Positions 34,067 through 47,400 are shown, counted from the first letter of the stretch. The stretch: 64,000 bases of DNA from Hemicentrotus pulcherrimus (GCA_003118195.1 BEXV01000019.1:251736-315735); one strand, 5' to 3'. Notes: generated by a model not told the origin, from the letters alone. Program-made: numbers and translations.

Positions 34067-34069
34067 TAA

Positions 34070-35289
34070 AGGTGTCGGTGATACCTCTAAGCGTATGCAA
34101 ATAACATGAAACGTTTGTGTGTTTAATTATCCGGATGCATATTTTTGCTGTAGAGGGTGAATTTGGTCGCGATTATTAATGAATGCGATATGCCGCGAGG
34201 AATGAAAAACTAAGAAATGAATAATATTTCAAGGAAAATATTCCTTACAAAGGCTTTTAATGATACATCGATATGTACTACAAATCACGTATTTGGTAGG
34301 CGACGACATATATGTTTTATTTATAACGACAAATTGCTCCCTAGACGAACGATGATTGCATGGGATATGTCAGTTGAAGAACATGGTGAAATGTTTCAGT
34401 CCCAGCCCCGGGGGGAGGGGCGGGGGCTTGATAATGAAACCGAGACGGTTGCTGTTTTTCAATTTTCAGAATTAAGCTGTCTTGAGAAATGTCTTGCGGG
34501 ACTCAAATGACGATGGGTTATTTCCGAGTCTCGCGCATTGCAAACCTTACGTATCCTCCCCGTGGCAACGTCCTTTATTTCATTGCACACGTGGGGAAAC
34601 TGGTTTAATGCAGCACAATTTCGAGGGGAAATGGCGAGAAGTGTGATAGGTCAAAGATTGAATTTCGTCGATTGGAACACCTGAAATGAATTGTCCACAT
34701 TTTGGGGGTCTGTTTTCTTTACACACATAATGATCGAAATGTTGCTACGACTCACGTTAGTCATCGAATATCAACTCATTCTGTAGATATACTTTTAATA
34801 TAAATAAATACCTGCAGATTTCCACATCAAAGTCTAAAGAGGTCGTGCTCCATGCAGTCACACCCGTCAACTCCCACACTCAACACATTATAGAGATCTT
34901 TTGTCTCACCTCTCTCTACAAAATGTTGTATCCGTTCTTGTGTAATTATGATTAAGGATAGATACCAGAAATCCTAGAGGACCGGTGATTTTTTGTTTTA
35001 AACTTTCGCCCAAAATATTATCGGTATAGTACAGAGAACAGTTTAAAAGTGTACTTTCCCGCCATGTGCTGCCACTTGTTATACAAGCAGTAATAGAAAA
35101 GGAAAAGAAAGTTACATTCAATGACAAACACACCCACTCACACACACACACCACCACCACCACACACACAACCTTTCTATGCGATGGTTTGACTACATAT
35201 ACTCTAAGAATTGTGTTTGGAATGGCAGGCCGAGGGAAGAGCGAGTGATATAATTGCAAAAAAGCGCATGTGCCAAAGGTTGAATGTTC
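34070..35289. other. Unannotated stretch
   Basis: A G/C-rich knot CCCCGGGGGGAGGGGCGGGG lies near 34407-34426 and a (CA)n/(CCA)n tract at 35132-35173. A 97-codon plus frame (34217-34510) and a 117-codon minus frame (34906-35259) are unrecognised; the latter runs through the CA repeat. Confidence 0.35.
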
Positions 35290-35344
35290 TCACACAATAG
35301 CGATTAACTTCTACCTTATATGATAGCTGAAAAACACCATTGGT
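35290..35344 (+). repeat. Direct repeat flanking the LINE (left copy)
   Basis: CACACAATAGCGATTAAC, then CTACCTTATATGA and CACCATTGGT. Matches 36669-36724 at about 85% with one 1-base indel. Confidence 0.8.
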
Positions 35345-36668
35345 CCTAATTCTTTTTTTATTTTATTTTTTATTTATTTCTGATACTTATACAGGATGGC
35401 ACATATCACCAATTTGGTGGTGTTCCATGAGGCCCTGTTTGGTTATAACATAACAAATAACAGCATCAAAAACAAAATAGATAAATACACAAGCATATAA
35501 AAAGGTAAAATGCAAATTAATTGGTATCCCCATGAAATAACTAATCATTCAAGAATCATCCTTGATCGTTTACAAGTAATAGGTGAATGGAATTTCCAAA
35601 TTAAATACAATTTTAAAAAAAAACGTTCATTTAATAGTTTGATATAGCTTAACGCACGGGAAACCAAAATTGTTATATACATATTTACATTCAATTGCTC
35701 TTTGACTAATACACTTAGGTTATTTACAAGCTGAAAATGAATACATTACATGGATGAATACATGATATAACGATAACCATGTCAATCAAATTTCATAAGT
35801 TTCCAAATAGGAAAAATGGTTACCTTCGCGCGAAACCCCCGAAAGTTCACTTACACATCATTAACAGATAGCAGGGCTGTAAGAGCATGTTTAAAACTGT
35901 TCAAACTAGGTGACATTTTGACAGGACTTTTAAGTTGGTTCCATACTCTAATTCCAGAAATTAGAGGACATTTTTTTTTTTTTTTATAAGTGTCCGTTCC
36001 TAAATTTGGGTACACACAATGCATCCCTTACAGCATGTCTTGTGTTGTGATCATGTAGTGAACTATATGATGTAAATCTTGTTTTAAGAATGTTGGTGCC
36101 ATGTCATGCATTGATTTATATATCATCACTGCACGCACATCCAAACTGGAAACGTGTCTGAATACGCATCCATCCTAAGCGAAACATATCATTTGAAGAT
36201 ACTCCAAATCCTTCTCCCAGAACTACACGTGCAGCTCGTTTTTTTAAAACCTTTTGTAATGTAATCGTTTGTTTTTAAAATCGCTCAGACTCCACCGAGG
36301 AACAATAATCAAAATGAGAAAGTACGATGGCATTATACAGAAGTTTTAGAGATCCTTTTGGAACACAACTTTTGGCTCGCTTAATTTCACATATATTTCT
36401 TTGAGCAGTTTTAATAACTTTTTTCCACATGCTCCGTCCAACATAACTCCTCGTCAATCATGCCATCCAGGCATTTTGCCACTTTTACTCATTTCAAACA
36501 GCTGCCGATTAGTGTGACAGAAAAACCATTTACTCCGTTAAGAACTGATCGTGATCCAATTAGCATCACATTTGTCTTATCCGCATTAAGAACTAGGCGA
36601 TTTGTTGTTACCCATGAAAATATGCTCTACATACATTTGGTTAGCTTTTGACACACATTTGACTATTA
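35345..36668 (-). mobile_element. 5'-truncated non-LTR retrotransposon (LINE)
   Basis: Minus-strand order: truncated reverse-transcriptase region (about 36640 down to 36275), C-terminal segment typical of LINE ORF2 with RAARVVLG and RTRFQFG-like words (about 36250 to 35850), an AT-rich 3' untranslated region, CATCCTGTATAAGTATCAG, and an A-rich tail of AAATAAAA type (about 35382 to 35345). The element lies exactly between two ~55-bp direct repeats, as expected of target-primed reverse transcription with 5' truncation. Clade not resolved; the A-rich tail and C-terminal words fit Jockey/Daphne/CR1-like groups. Confidence 0.85.
35850..36645 (-). pseudogene. Reverse transcriptase ORF2 fragment (broken)
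   Basis: Recognisable blocks on the minus strand are NRLVLNADKTNVMLIGS (around 36556-36606), IDEELCW (around 36440-36460), KLLYNAIVLSHFDYCSS (around 36297-36347) and RAARVVLG. These are the thumb and post-palm blocks of LINE reverse transcriptases; the catalytic YxDD block is upstream and missing. The blocks sit in different frames with several stops, including a frameshift in the A-run near 36420-36430, so it is inactive. Confidence 0.85.
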
Positions 36669-36724
36669 TCACGCAACAGCGATTAACTGCTACCTTATAT
36701 GACAACTGAATAGCACCATTCGGT
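36669..36724 (+). repeat. Direct repeat flanking the LINE (right copy)
   Basis: CACGCAACAGCGATTAAC, then CTACCTTATATGA and CACCATTCGGT. See the left copy at 35290-35344. Confidence 0.8.
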
Positions 36725-36751
36725 TTGATACTTAACCTTCAGGCTGTGCTG

Positions 36752-37301
36752 TTAAAGGAGTCACACCAAGAAGCAAAAGTATTTTGAATTGATGCAAAAT
36801 TCATATCATTGCGAAGGGAAAGCCTTACTGATCAATTACAACAAATTTCCTCTTCAAAATATGTTTTGGGCCCGCAGAAATCAACTTTCAAAAATGTTAG
36901 TTTTGAGATCCAGATTTACTGCCTATTCGTATTTTTTCGTATTTTGTCGTAGTTCTTCGTGTGACGTCACACCCTGGACACGGCTGTTAAAAAAAGGCTG
37001 CTAGCTTCCGCTTGGTCTGCAGCTAGACGCACTAAGCGGAAGCTAGCAGCCGGTACCGAGCTGTTTGTCCAGGGTGTGACCTCACTATTCAGAGCTCGCT
37101 ACGCTCGTTTGTTTGGCTTACGTTCGGGGGCGCTTGGGGGTTTAAGAAGGGTCTTGAAAAATAGCATTTTACGCCTCTCCACGATATCTATATGATTTCT
37201 CAGCAAATTATTCGTGTTTTTCAAGAGAAAATCTTTCCATCCATATGCAATTTGTTCTAATGATCAGTTTTTAGTAAATTTTCTTTGTGAAGCTCCTTTA
37301 A
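36752..37301. mobile_element. TTAA-type MITE, family 3, with central palindrome
   Basis: 550 bp from TTAAAGGAGTCACACCAAGAA to the reverse complement of TTAAAGGAGCTTCACAAAGAA, with TTAA at both edges. The centre (36966-37080) is a large palindrome. GTCACACCCTGGACA pairs with TGTCCAGGGTGTGAC, then GGCTGCTAGCTTCCGCTT (perfect) with AAGCGGAAGCTAGCAGCC around a 20-base loop. No coding capacity. Confidence 0.78.
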
Positions 37302-37995
37302 GTCTTGTTTGTCATTTTGTTTTTCTTCCTTTTTTTTCTCGTTACAGTTCATGACACACATTACTTTACATTTGTAATAAACTATTCATAGTAATTGACA
37401 TGGTAACCTAGTGAAAAGGCCTTTCGTTCATTGAATTATTAACTAGTGCGTCTACGCATCAAGTGAAGCATGCCGGATAGTATGACGCTTCTATTCTCCT
37501 ATAGTTACTGAATGTTTGCCTGATGATCTGTACGCAGATGAATTCAAGGTGAGGCAGTGACAAACCATCGATATAAAATGTCTGAACTCCCCCTTAAATG
37601 CTTAAATCTTTAAGGTAATTTTGGAGTGGAAGGGGGGGGGGGTATACATTAAGATTCAGTAGGTCTGTGAACTTTTAAAAGGTTACATGATATCCACAGG
37701 CTACGTCACTGGTTTCTTCGAATGCCCTAGGATGGGAAATTGTGTGCTGTTAACCGAAAGGTGTAAATTCATTTAAGGCTATATCTATAAGGTCATATTA
37801 CATCACATGTTGATTGCGACCGGCAATGCAGCCATGGCAGTTGATAAAACAGTAAGGCCGTGGGAAGGGTGTTTGGGGGCTACAACTGTTTAAACAGAGT
37901 TCTGAAATCACATTTCTAGCTGCCGCTTAACCCTCCATGTGAAATCAGATCACCGGTCGTTCCTTACACACCTCCAACCTCTACACCACCCGACA
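37302..37995. other. Unannotated stretch
   Basis: A G homopolymer of about 11 lies at 37632-37642. No gene signal. Confidence 0.4.
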
Positions 37996-38109
37996 AGGGA
38001 CTTTTAGATTTGCACAACAACAACGTGGATTGCTACGATCGACGTCCTTTTAAAACACTGCCATGAATGGACGTCACACGTATCAGTCCACGCAAATCTA
38101 AAAGTCCCT
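37996..38109. mobile_element. 114-bp foldback MITE
   Basis: AGGGACTTTTAGATTTGC at the left tip is exactly reversed at the right tip (GCAAATCTAAAAGTCCCT). Inner pairs CGTGGATTG/CAGTCCACG and GACGTCC/GGACGTC continue the stem to a 22-base loop. No clear target duplication. Confidence 0.8.
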
Positions 38110-40437
38110 AATAAGGTGCGTGAGACGCATCACTACCTTAAACATCAGTTTACCACAACACGAAGTGCGGCGAGAAAGAGGCATAATGGAGTGCAGCGAA
38201 CACGGGCGAGAACATGAATGATAATATGACAACGCAATAGCGCGACACTCGTCAAGTGAAGATGGATAATAAGCCACACAATAATTTCACTTCACGTCAT
38301 CAAAATCTAATCAAGGATCATATCCTCTGAATTACCGTAATGCCCTCCAGCTTATCCGTTGATGAAGTTTGATTCGGCTAACCTTTGCAGCTACACGATC
38401 CCCCAAAGAGCAGGATACCAGCCGACGTTGACAACAATAGGTTCGCTTTTTTATCAAGAGACTTCATCAACAAAGGTGTTTGTTTAATTCATACTTTACG
38501 TTTTGCCTCATATCAAGACGTCAAATTAGATTCATAGAACCCCTTGAGGTAAGGTCGGACTGATATTACGACCTTGGCGGCGCAAAAATGCCGCTTAAGA
38601 AAATTTTCATTTTCACTTTTGCGGAAGGTATTGTGTTCGGTGATGCGCGATTGCAGGCATACACGTTTCGTAATTCGGGAGTATATAGGCACAAAGCAAG
38701 TACACACACACAAACACACAAACACATACATACGCATACCCACGTGTCTCAACCCACACCCACATTAATAATTTATCATATTTTGTTATACTTTTTTTGT
38801 TATATTAAGCTAACTTAAACACGTTATTTTCATGTGTAATAATTTCTAAATAATTATTTTGTGTAAATAGTTGCTTATATTTTTTGATGCAAAATTGTCC
38901 GTAATATATTCGCTGATTGTGTATTTCACTATGATTTAAATGTGGTTACAATAACTAAATTAAAGAAGATTAAATACAGAGTTTTCTTCCAAGACATATT
39001 CACCCTATATAATTATCTATCTCTTCTGTTTTTAAAACATAGATTCATTACCGTATGGATGAACTAGTGTCAACTAGGATACACCCAGGCCTGGATACAA
39101 CATTTTAAAAATTATGGTCATCAAAAATTATGGCCATTAAAATTCAAGATTTCGACGTTCAGCATAACTTTGTTTACCTTTTTAATTATACGTAGGCCCG
39201 TTTCTATTTACATCTTCATATCCAAATGTGGTCGGGAATCTCTTAATTCTGATCGATTTTTTTCTCCATTCTTGTGCTTACCGAAGTTTGGTTAACCTTT
39301 TCCTCGATCATGTTAGACAGACAGAAGAGAGAAGGAAGCACAAAATCGACGTATGAACGCGGAGAAACCTTTCGCATTAAAATGTAGCCCAACCGCACGG
39401 CGCTTACGACGTGTTCAGGAATAGTTTTGGTTAAGACTGAATCGATCAGCGTAGGTTAATGTTTCCATGTAGAAACGATCCTTTATTTTTGGAAATAAAA
39501 TCTAAATTTATTACGCTATGCTATCTTAACACCATTCGTGTAGTTCCTTTCATTCCACACGTAAAACATTTAATTTTTTTCATTTTCTATTCTAAATAAT
39601 TTTGGACATTCCTGTATACAATATGATACGTCATTTTATGTCACCAAGGAAAAATACTCAGGAAAAGGCAGTGTTATTGCAGGCTACATCCATGCAACCT
39701 ATCATATCTTCGGGGATTTTTTTCTTCGCATACCGTCGCTTTTTCATTCATTCAAAGTCTTTAAAAGAAATTACATATATACGACTTGCGGAAATCGATT
39801 TCATAGTCTTAGTTATCGTTATCGTTATTAGGTTATGGGTGATATGAGTCTGACCCCTAAAACCTACCTTGACAATATCTGAAGTTGAGCAAACAACAAG
39901 ATGCTATTTTTCAGCATTTTTGTCTTCATATCACCTTTGTTCTCACCAGGGTCGGAGAGAATAGCAACGACTAAAGAGAAAGTGAGACGAGAGATAGAGA
40001 AGGGGAGAAAGACAGAGACGAGGGCAGAAATATGATAAAGATTGAGCAAGCCATGCCGCACACCACGAAGAAACATGAGACGTAACATTCGACAAGGAGA
40101 ACGGTTAGGGGCAAGACAGATTGTTGTGGTCCCAATGGCACTGGCAGATGCAATCGGTGTCGGTTCGGTGTAAAATGTACGCCTTCTCACTATAAGCATT
40201 CCTTTGCCCTTCAGAGGGTGTCGTGTTTGATACTTGCACCCAAGGAATGATTGTCACCGATAATCTTCAGATTTCAGGGGGTGTATAGGTGCACTGTAAT
40301 AATTGTTAAAGTGTTGTTTACCGAACAAAAATTGCAAGCTTCTATGAATATTTTGGACAGGTGCATGGAAATATTGGGGTATAATGGCTCATCCATTCGC
40401 TTAGCTCTCAATAATCCCTTACCGGTACTAACGACCT
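38110..40437. other. Unannotated stretch
   Basis: (CA)n-type run with AAAC interruptions at 38700-38737. The longest open frame is 111 codons (minus 39864-40199), in a purine-rich part (39960-40020), with no recognisable domain. Confidence 0.35.
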
Positions 40438-40873
40438 TTAAAGGTACTATGTCCCATTTGCAGGCTAAAAAATGAGAAGGTATTATTGCAACGGCATTTG
40501 AAAGATACTACTAATACTTCCCTTAAAAAAGGTGGGGCTTTAAATTGTCTTCAAATGGTCATACGTTTTATGCTGCGCAAACACCTAATCAGTTTAATTT
40601 TGGACATCACAAGAAATGGGTTATTGATGTCAACAAATGCTCATATACCCTTTACAGCTCATTTTATTACCAAAGAGGGAAAAAAGCTAGTCAGTCACTC
40701 AATAGTGTCTGACAATGAAGTCTAGCAAGTAAACGGGTTTCCTTGCATCATTTGAATATTAGGGCACTGCTAATGTTCAAATTTCACATATAGGACATAC
40801 ATGACATATTCAAAATTCCTACAAAGTTCTACAGAAATTGAGGTTGGCTGCAAAAGGGACATAGTACCTTTAA
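40438..40873. mobile_element. TTAA-type MITE, family 4
   Basis: 436 bp. The left end TTAAAGGTACTATGTCCC-ATTTGCA and the right end (opposite strand) TTAAAGGTACTATGTCCC-TTTTGCA differ at one of 25 positions; TTAA is at both edges. The right edge abuts a SINE tail fragment, suggesting insertion into or next to it. The 79-codon frame inside is not a recognisable transposase. Confidence 0.85.
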
Positions 40874-40875
40874 GA

Positions 40876-40932
40876 CATTGGTTCCACCTTTGCCACTCTA
40901 CACCCGGTTGACGATGGGTACCTGGTTTGCTT
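40876..40932 (+). mobile_element. SINE tail fragment
   Basis: CATTGGTTCCACCTTTGCCA, then CTACACCC and GATGGGTACCTGG match the tail pattern (CCAC...ACCCAG...AATGGGTACC) seen in the copies at 29665 and 41296. No tRNA head attached. Confidence 0.5.
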
Positions 40933-41295
40933 AAGCGTAACAAATTATGCCACTGGGATATTATCAGTATAATACACTCTGTCTTTGAAAAGTTTTTGTC
41001 GGAAAGATACCGAATGAGTAGAAGAGATTTCTTTTTCGTTATTATTGTTGTTGCTATTATTATCATAATTATTACCATACATACAATTATGATTATTATC
41101 ATCAAATTGTATGTTATATCTTTAACATTATAACTAGGGACGTTACTAAGTAATATTGATACACTGTAAAGATCAAAGTGGAGTCTTAAAAGCGCTCATG
41201 TCTGGCACATTTCCCCTCCTGGTGCCCCATTGTTATTACGCCAAGTTTAACACGGTTGCCATTAAAGCGCTCGCGCATTTTGAGGAATTAAATCC

Positions 41296-41461
41296 TGCTG
41301 GGTACCCATTTGCCTCTCCTGGGTGGATTGTGGCAAATGTAGAGCCATGCCTTACCAAAAAACAAAAAACAAACATCCGTGATGTGACAGAGGTCTGAAC
41401 CCCGTACCATGTGGTTCACTGTCCAAAAAAATTATATACTGGACCACAACACCTCTGGCTT
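41296..41461 (-). mobile_element. tRNA-derived SINE copy
   Basis: On the minus strand a tRNA-like head (A-box-like TGTGGTCCAGT, then B-box-like GGGTTCAGACC at about 41390-41403) is followed by an A/T spacer, GGTAAGGCATGGCTCTACAT, CCACAATCCACCCAGGAG and AAATGGGTACCCAGC. This tail is widespread in invertebrate deuterostome SINEs. Confidence 0.7.
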
Positions 41462-41465
41462 GATA

Positions 41466-44400
41466 CCTCTACCAAACTCATATCTTCACGCCCTCCAGTA
41501 CTTTACCTAATAATAAACATCGACACGTTGATGTCCTCAATCCAAGCCTCCCTATAAGTGTCGTTCGAGTCAGCTTCGGATAACATTGTACTTAGGGATT
41601 GCTAACCACAGTCAGCACGCGAAAGCCAAACCCATTAAAAAAAATGAAAAGGGGTCGTTAAATATGGTAAAACGATCTTTTCATCGATCTGATGAGATAT
41701 TCTCCCAACATGAAACTGCTCGGAGAAAGATGAGCACCACACAGTCCATCATGTTGGCGACATACGTCACAGAACATGGTCTTTCATTACGCGTAATGAA
41801 ATATCCTGACCAATTATTTGATATGATATATTGATGAGCAAAGGTACATCGCCTTCATGAATTGCAAATCAACGGTGACAAGTGTAATGATGAATAATGA
41901 AATACTTGCGCAATCGTCTGTCATGCATAGTATATAATGTTCTGTTCAGCCCACATAAACGATTTCGTCTGTACATGTGATATTAATAATTACCCAATAC
42001 TGAATCTCTATAAGTAAAATGTGTAAGTTCTTTACCCGTATTACTTTAAGAAATCAAGAGGAAAATGGAGTTTGTAGAAATCAGGAGATGATATAGATAC
42101 TCAACAGTGTTGGCCACAGACAAATAAAGCACAATTTATGAGTTCATTTTGGCACCCGTGTGTTGTAATAAACCTCCATTAAAGATAAAGTTGAGATAAA
42201 GCTGGTCGTGCGACTGCATTGTGAAAGAAACGGTGTGGAATCGACCAGAAAAGGTTGATCATCTTGCATCTAAGTATTGGTGTGTACTGCAAGGTTCTGG
42301 AATCATCAAAATCATAATAAATTTGCCCAGTGTTGGTAAAGTTACAAGCACTGTACACAAAAAGATGTATATGGGACGACTACACGAACATATTGCATAA
42401 AGATATCCCGATTTTTATGACGTAATATTTAGAACATTAAGGAATTTGAAAGAGCCATGTTTTTCAGGGAACATTTTTTTTAGTCTGATGTTCTTCCACA
42501 CTTGGTTAATGCAATGATAACGCTCAAAAATTAATTGTCACCTCTTCCCAGAACTAACCCTTCCCTTTAAGGCACATCTGCATGATTGATTGGTATTCTC
42601 GGAATGACAAACTAATTGAATAACTAATGGGAGAAACGTTTCTGGAGAAAAAAAAATGAGTGAAAATAAAAATGAATGAGAGTTCTTATTCATACTTTGT
42701 CAAAGAAAATGCCATTCAAAATGAGTATTCAAGAATCGCTCCCACTGCAGACGAGTATTAAGGAAATATAATATGAATGTTATGATACAAAGTTTATGTT
42801 CAGGCTTTATAAAGCAATTGCTTGCACACGAACTATTTGAGTACGGAACATCAACTCGTTAAACCAATCTTTCAACTTTGCTCCAAACTTTAATATTTTA
42901 TTGTACATTATCTTTCTATATATATCAACATTTTGATTTCACCTGCATTTACAATTTCATCTCGATTTCTACTTTCTTGGTATCAAAGTAGGATCCTTAT
43001 TTATGGGATTTACAAAGCGCGATCTCCATCAGTCTTCGTGAACTATTATACCTACTGCGTCGTTGTTACAATAAACATGTAAAGCATTATTTATAAAATT
43101 CATGTTTACTTAAAACAAATGGAAATGTTATATCGCCGAGGAAACTAGTAACTCGCAGGTAAATATGCAAAACACTTTTTTTTGAGATTTAAATATATCT
43201 TAATGTATCGTCAATGTATTGGTACGTCATGTTCTCTCTACTTTGTAAACTGATCAACTAAAGCTCTTATTTGCATTTCCGATGATTTTTTTCCACGATA
43301 AACCAATACAATACAATATGATACAAAATAGAATCATCGTCCTTAGATTAAACCAAATATCCCATAAAATTCACAGTCACTGTGAGGCAGTCTACGTAAT
43401 GAGTTCTAAGGGTTATAGTTTTTTTAATAGATTACTTCTCACTTTCGTCACATATATTGCGAGGCAAAAAAAATTATATCCAATCTTGTGTCGAGAATCA
43501 TTATTAGATTGATACTAGTATTAATAATGATGTATTTTTAATGTTTTTACGCAAACAGAAATTGATAAGGAATAGATGATTTCTCGTGTTTGGTCATTAC
43601 TCAAGTAATATCATTTCCTGATCTTACTGAGCTGACAGCCTATAAACATACATAAATCCAACAAACGGTCGATTTCTTTGCCTTTGACCAACACATGTCT
43701 GTAGAGTTACAGTAAATTGGTTTATCAACATATTACCCTTTAGACTCTCATCAAATTAATCCATTCTTTGTATCTAATTATCTATCTACTTTATATCGCT
43801 CATCAATTTATATCAGCAAGTAATATATATTCAATACCAGTTGCACAGATTTAATTTATATCATAGACACCGTGGCCCCTAATCCTGACAAATTGCCATG
43901 GCAAATTGAATCTTCGGCAGGACAACCACCGACCATAGCGACAAGGGTATGTTAATGTTTTTTCTTATTAACGTAATGCCTAGTTTCCCAACCTGCCTTC
44001 ATAATATTTTTATTTTGCTAACGTGTGGATTATAAATGGTCTCGTGAACTCAAGTTGATGCCATCAAAAGGTGACAAATGTCCAGAAAAAAGTGGATTTT
44101 TTTATTGAGTTGTGTGGATTAAAATGAGAATCCGGGAAGCAAAGCAATTAAAATAACATGTAGACGAAAACAATTTAATTGTTGGTCAAGATAAACAGTT
44201 TTTTTTATAAATATCTGAATCATTTTACATGTATACATATGGCAACAATATGACAAGGTTCCTTTAAGTGTAATACATGCGCTAATGTATGATTTGTTGA
44301 AGTTTTTTTTTTCTTTTTTGACTGCCCCACAACGCTCAACAGTATAATGAATATAAATGTTGCTAATATGTCACCTTGAGGGATAACAGCAACAAGCCAC

Positions 44401-47400
44401 GCTGTCATCCCGGATTACCTCATTACGTTATATGCGAACGTACATAATCATAACGTATTTAAACAATGTCCACTACGAAATTGCTTACCTGTGGTTTGTT
44501 GCGTATTGTTGTCCCAAATGTGGATCAGAATCTTTCAGCAAATCAACTAAAGAAAAGCTTCATATCAGCCCAGGTGACCGCCAAGTATCTGGCCAGAACA
44601 AGAACAAAACCAACGACGAATCAAAACTGATATCGCTTTATCCGATAGCATTAACTGTAATGTGAAGGCGTTTATTTTTCGGACATTCTGGTCACATGAT
44701 CACAGGAGCAAGATCACTAACGATTGCAAAGGGGCTCTATCGCAATCGGGATCGATTTTGTTTTTCTCGTTTCAAGAAGGTTACTTGAGATAACTGGAAT
44801 GGAGTCAAGAAGTCATAAAATTCGCAATGTTTGTAAACGAAAATTAAGTATGCCGAGCGGTTATTTTGGGGGGATTGTGATAAGTTATTATTAACTAATA
44901 CACTTATAAGACGAGGATCTGATGAAGTAGACAGTAACAGCCAACACGAAGTTGCTGACTTCAGTACGCTATATTCATAGGACCCTAATTAAAATGAGAC
45001 ACATTCGATTTTATGTATGTGGCTGGGTAAAGAAAAGGTTTATGTAAAAAAAAATAAAAAAAGATTTTATACAAATTATCCTGAAAGTTCAAGGTGCACT
45101 CATGTCATTATTATTATTAACATAAATAACTTAATCACTATTGAAAAGAACAGATCGAAACAATTTCAGAGCAAAGCCATGTGTTTTGAATGGGGAAAGA
45201 TTTATGTAAGTGAACCGAGACAATAAATCCGTAATTTAGAAAGAAAATTAAAACAGGTTCCTCTTCATGGAAGAAAAGACATGTCATTCATGACCTGACC
45301 CTATCTGCGAATGATGAAATCTGAAAAATACGTTTACAAATACCATTTTACCACTTTCAAATTAATATATATTCTCCAAAACAGGAACCTTTTGGTTGGC
45401 ACCATTTGCCAAATATCAATCAGCCACGGGTCATAATTTGGTAATGTGAACGGACCTTTATCGATGAGCTAAATCAACCCGAGCCTTGTCAAGGGCAACT
45501 CCAATTGGATTACCCAGCTATAATCATTACCACCGCGCCTACGCCACGCCAAAATTTGACATTAATTTCGCGACGCAATTTGGGCCAACAAGATGGTATT
45601 TTTTTCTGGATTCGCGCTCTACACACAGTGATATCAGAGCTTGTACAATTTTGTAGGAGGTAGAGAAACCCGAACGTTTGCTGTTGAAACAAACACAAAA
45701 AGAAAAATTATCAAAAGAGATGAGCTGGGGATTAAGGTAATCTCACAATTGATATTGAGATACAAACACCTTCAGTGTGGCAGGTGTTACTGCTATAATA
45801 AACAACACCCACACTCAATTTTATATAGTAAAAAGGTGACTTGGTTAGGCATAGAAATATATAGGCTTACCGAAATGGCTCCTCGTTGCAAGCAATAAAG
45901 AAGTATATCGCAACCAATTTTTTCAAGGTTAATCATAAAAATAGATAGGCTTACTGATACAACATGTGCTCCCGCGAGCTTTTAGCCGGGCTTTATTTCG
46001 TAGAAAATAGACTTAGGATTAGAGTTGCGATTTTGTTCAAGTTGAGGTTTAGAAGTATGTTTTTGTAAAGGTCGGGCCACAGGTTGAACTAATGGATCTG
46101 ACTGCTGTATGGAATTAACCTCGAAAAATTTGACACCAGAGAATTCGTTATAAAAACAAAAGTTAAGACGTCTATTTTCTTTTGATGCAAAAAAGCGACC
46201 AATTCAAGTCAACTCAAGGGAATTTGCAATACAGTGCTGCATATTTCACAGAAATATTTATCTTATTAATACGTCATTCTTATCTTCGTGTATTCCGATT
46301 GGTGATGGGCAAGGCTAATCAAACTGCATTATATGTTCACGAAATTGTTTGCGATCGCTTATTCTAAGTACATACCATTATGTTATGGTGTCATGGTTAT
46401 GAATGGAGAGTCTCCAAGTCAATAATCAAAGTGCGAAAATCACACTGTGTTCATATCTACCCAAGATACCCGCGACGGACCTTCAGACGTGCTACCTAGT
46501 ACTTTCCTGTCATTCATCTTTTCATCCATCCCCTTTACCGTCCTTCACAGACGCCTGTCTTTCCATTCAAAGGCATTATCTATACTGGACAAACAATCGA
46601 TAACTTCATCAAACCACCGACACCAAAATGATATCCAGTGAAATGATTGGACAGAGATGTGTTGTTTATCCATTCCAAGTCTAATGACATTAGATTCGTT
46701 TTGTTTTACTGCAGTTTGTCTATATGTTATAAAACTGTATTACAACTTGTGTACTTCTGTAGACATAATATTTTGTCATGGATTATTTGAATTTACTTTG
46801 AAGGGGAAATCAGTAATTTGTAAACAGTTTCTCCCTTAAAGTATATTGTTGTGCATATATGATTAAGAATTATACAATAATTTCATCTCAACAGCCTCCG
46901 AAAAACTATCGAGCAATCATGTTATCATGAGCTTCATTTAGACTTTATAAGTCACTTAGGGATATAAAATCAGTCCGTTTAGTAGAACAGCTGTGTGTCT
47001 CTTGACGGCGCACACTTGTATGTAAAAGCATATAGGCATATTTACTTTTCAATTGTTGTGGTAAACAACAAATTTAAAGAAATCGAATATTTCGCATTAA
47101 ATCATGATCGTTTATTTTCATCATTGCCTCAATTCTTGAATAATTAAAAACAACAGAAAAATAGGCAAAGCGCAAAATAACAGGGCACACAGACTAATGT
47201 GTGAAATAACGTTTGGTCTTGGAAGTAAACGGGAAACCGAGAGAAAAAAAATGAAAATGCATCCGCAGGACACATTTACAATCAGCAAACATATTTCCAC
47301 AAGCTGTATTCCATTCTGTGTAAGCAAATTTAAAAACAATGATCCTGTACGGAAGGAAATCGATTTTGTGGGGACATTTCATAGCCACATCTTCACTTAA

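Noticed and set aside
37632..37642. G-quadruplex promoter element
   Set aside because: A single G run without the spaced G tracts needed; no nearby gene.
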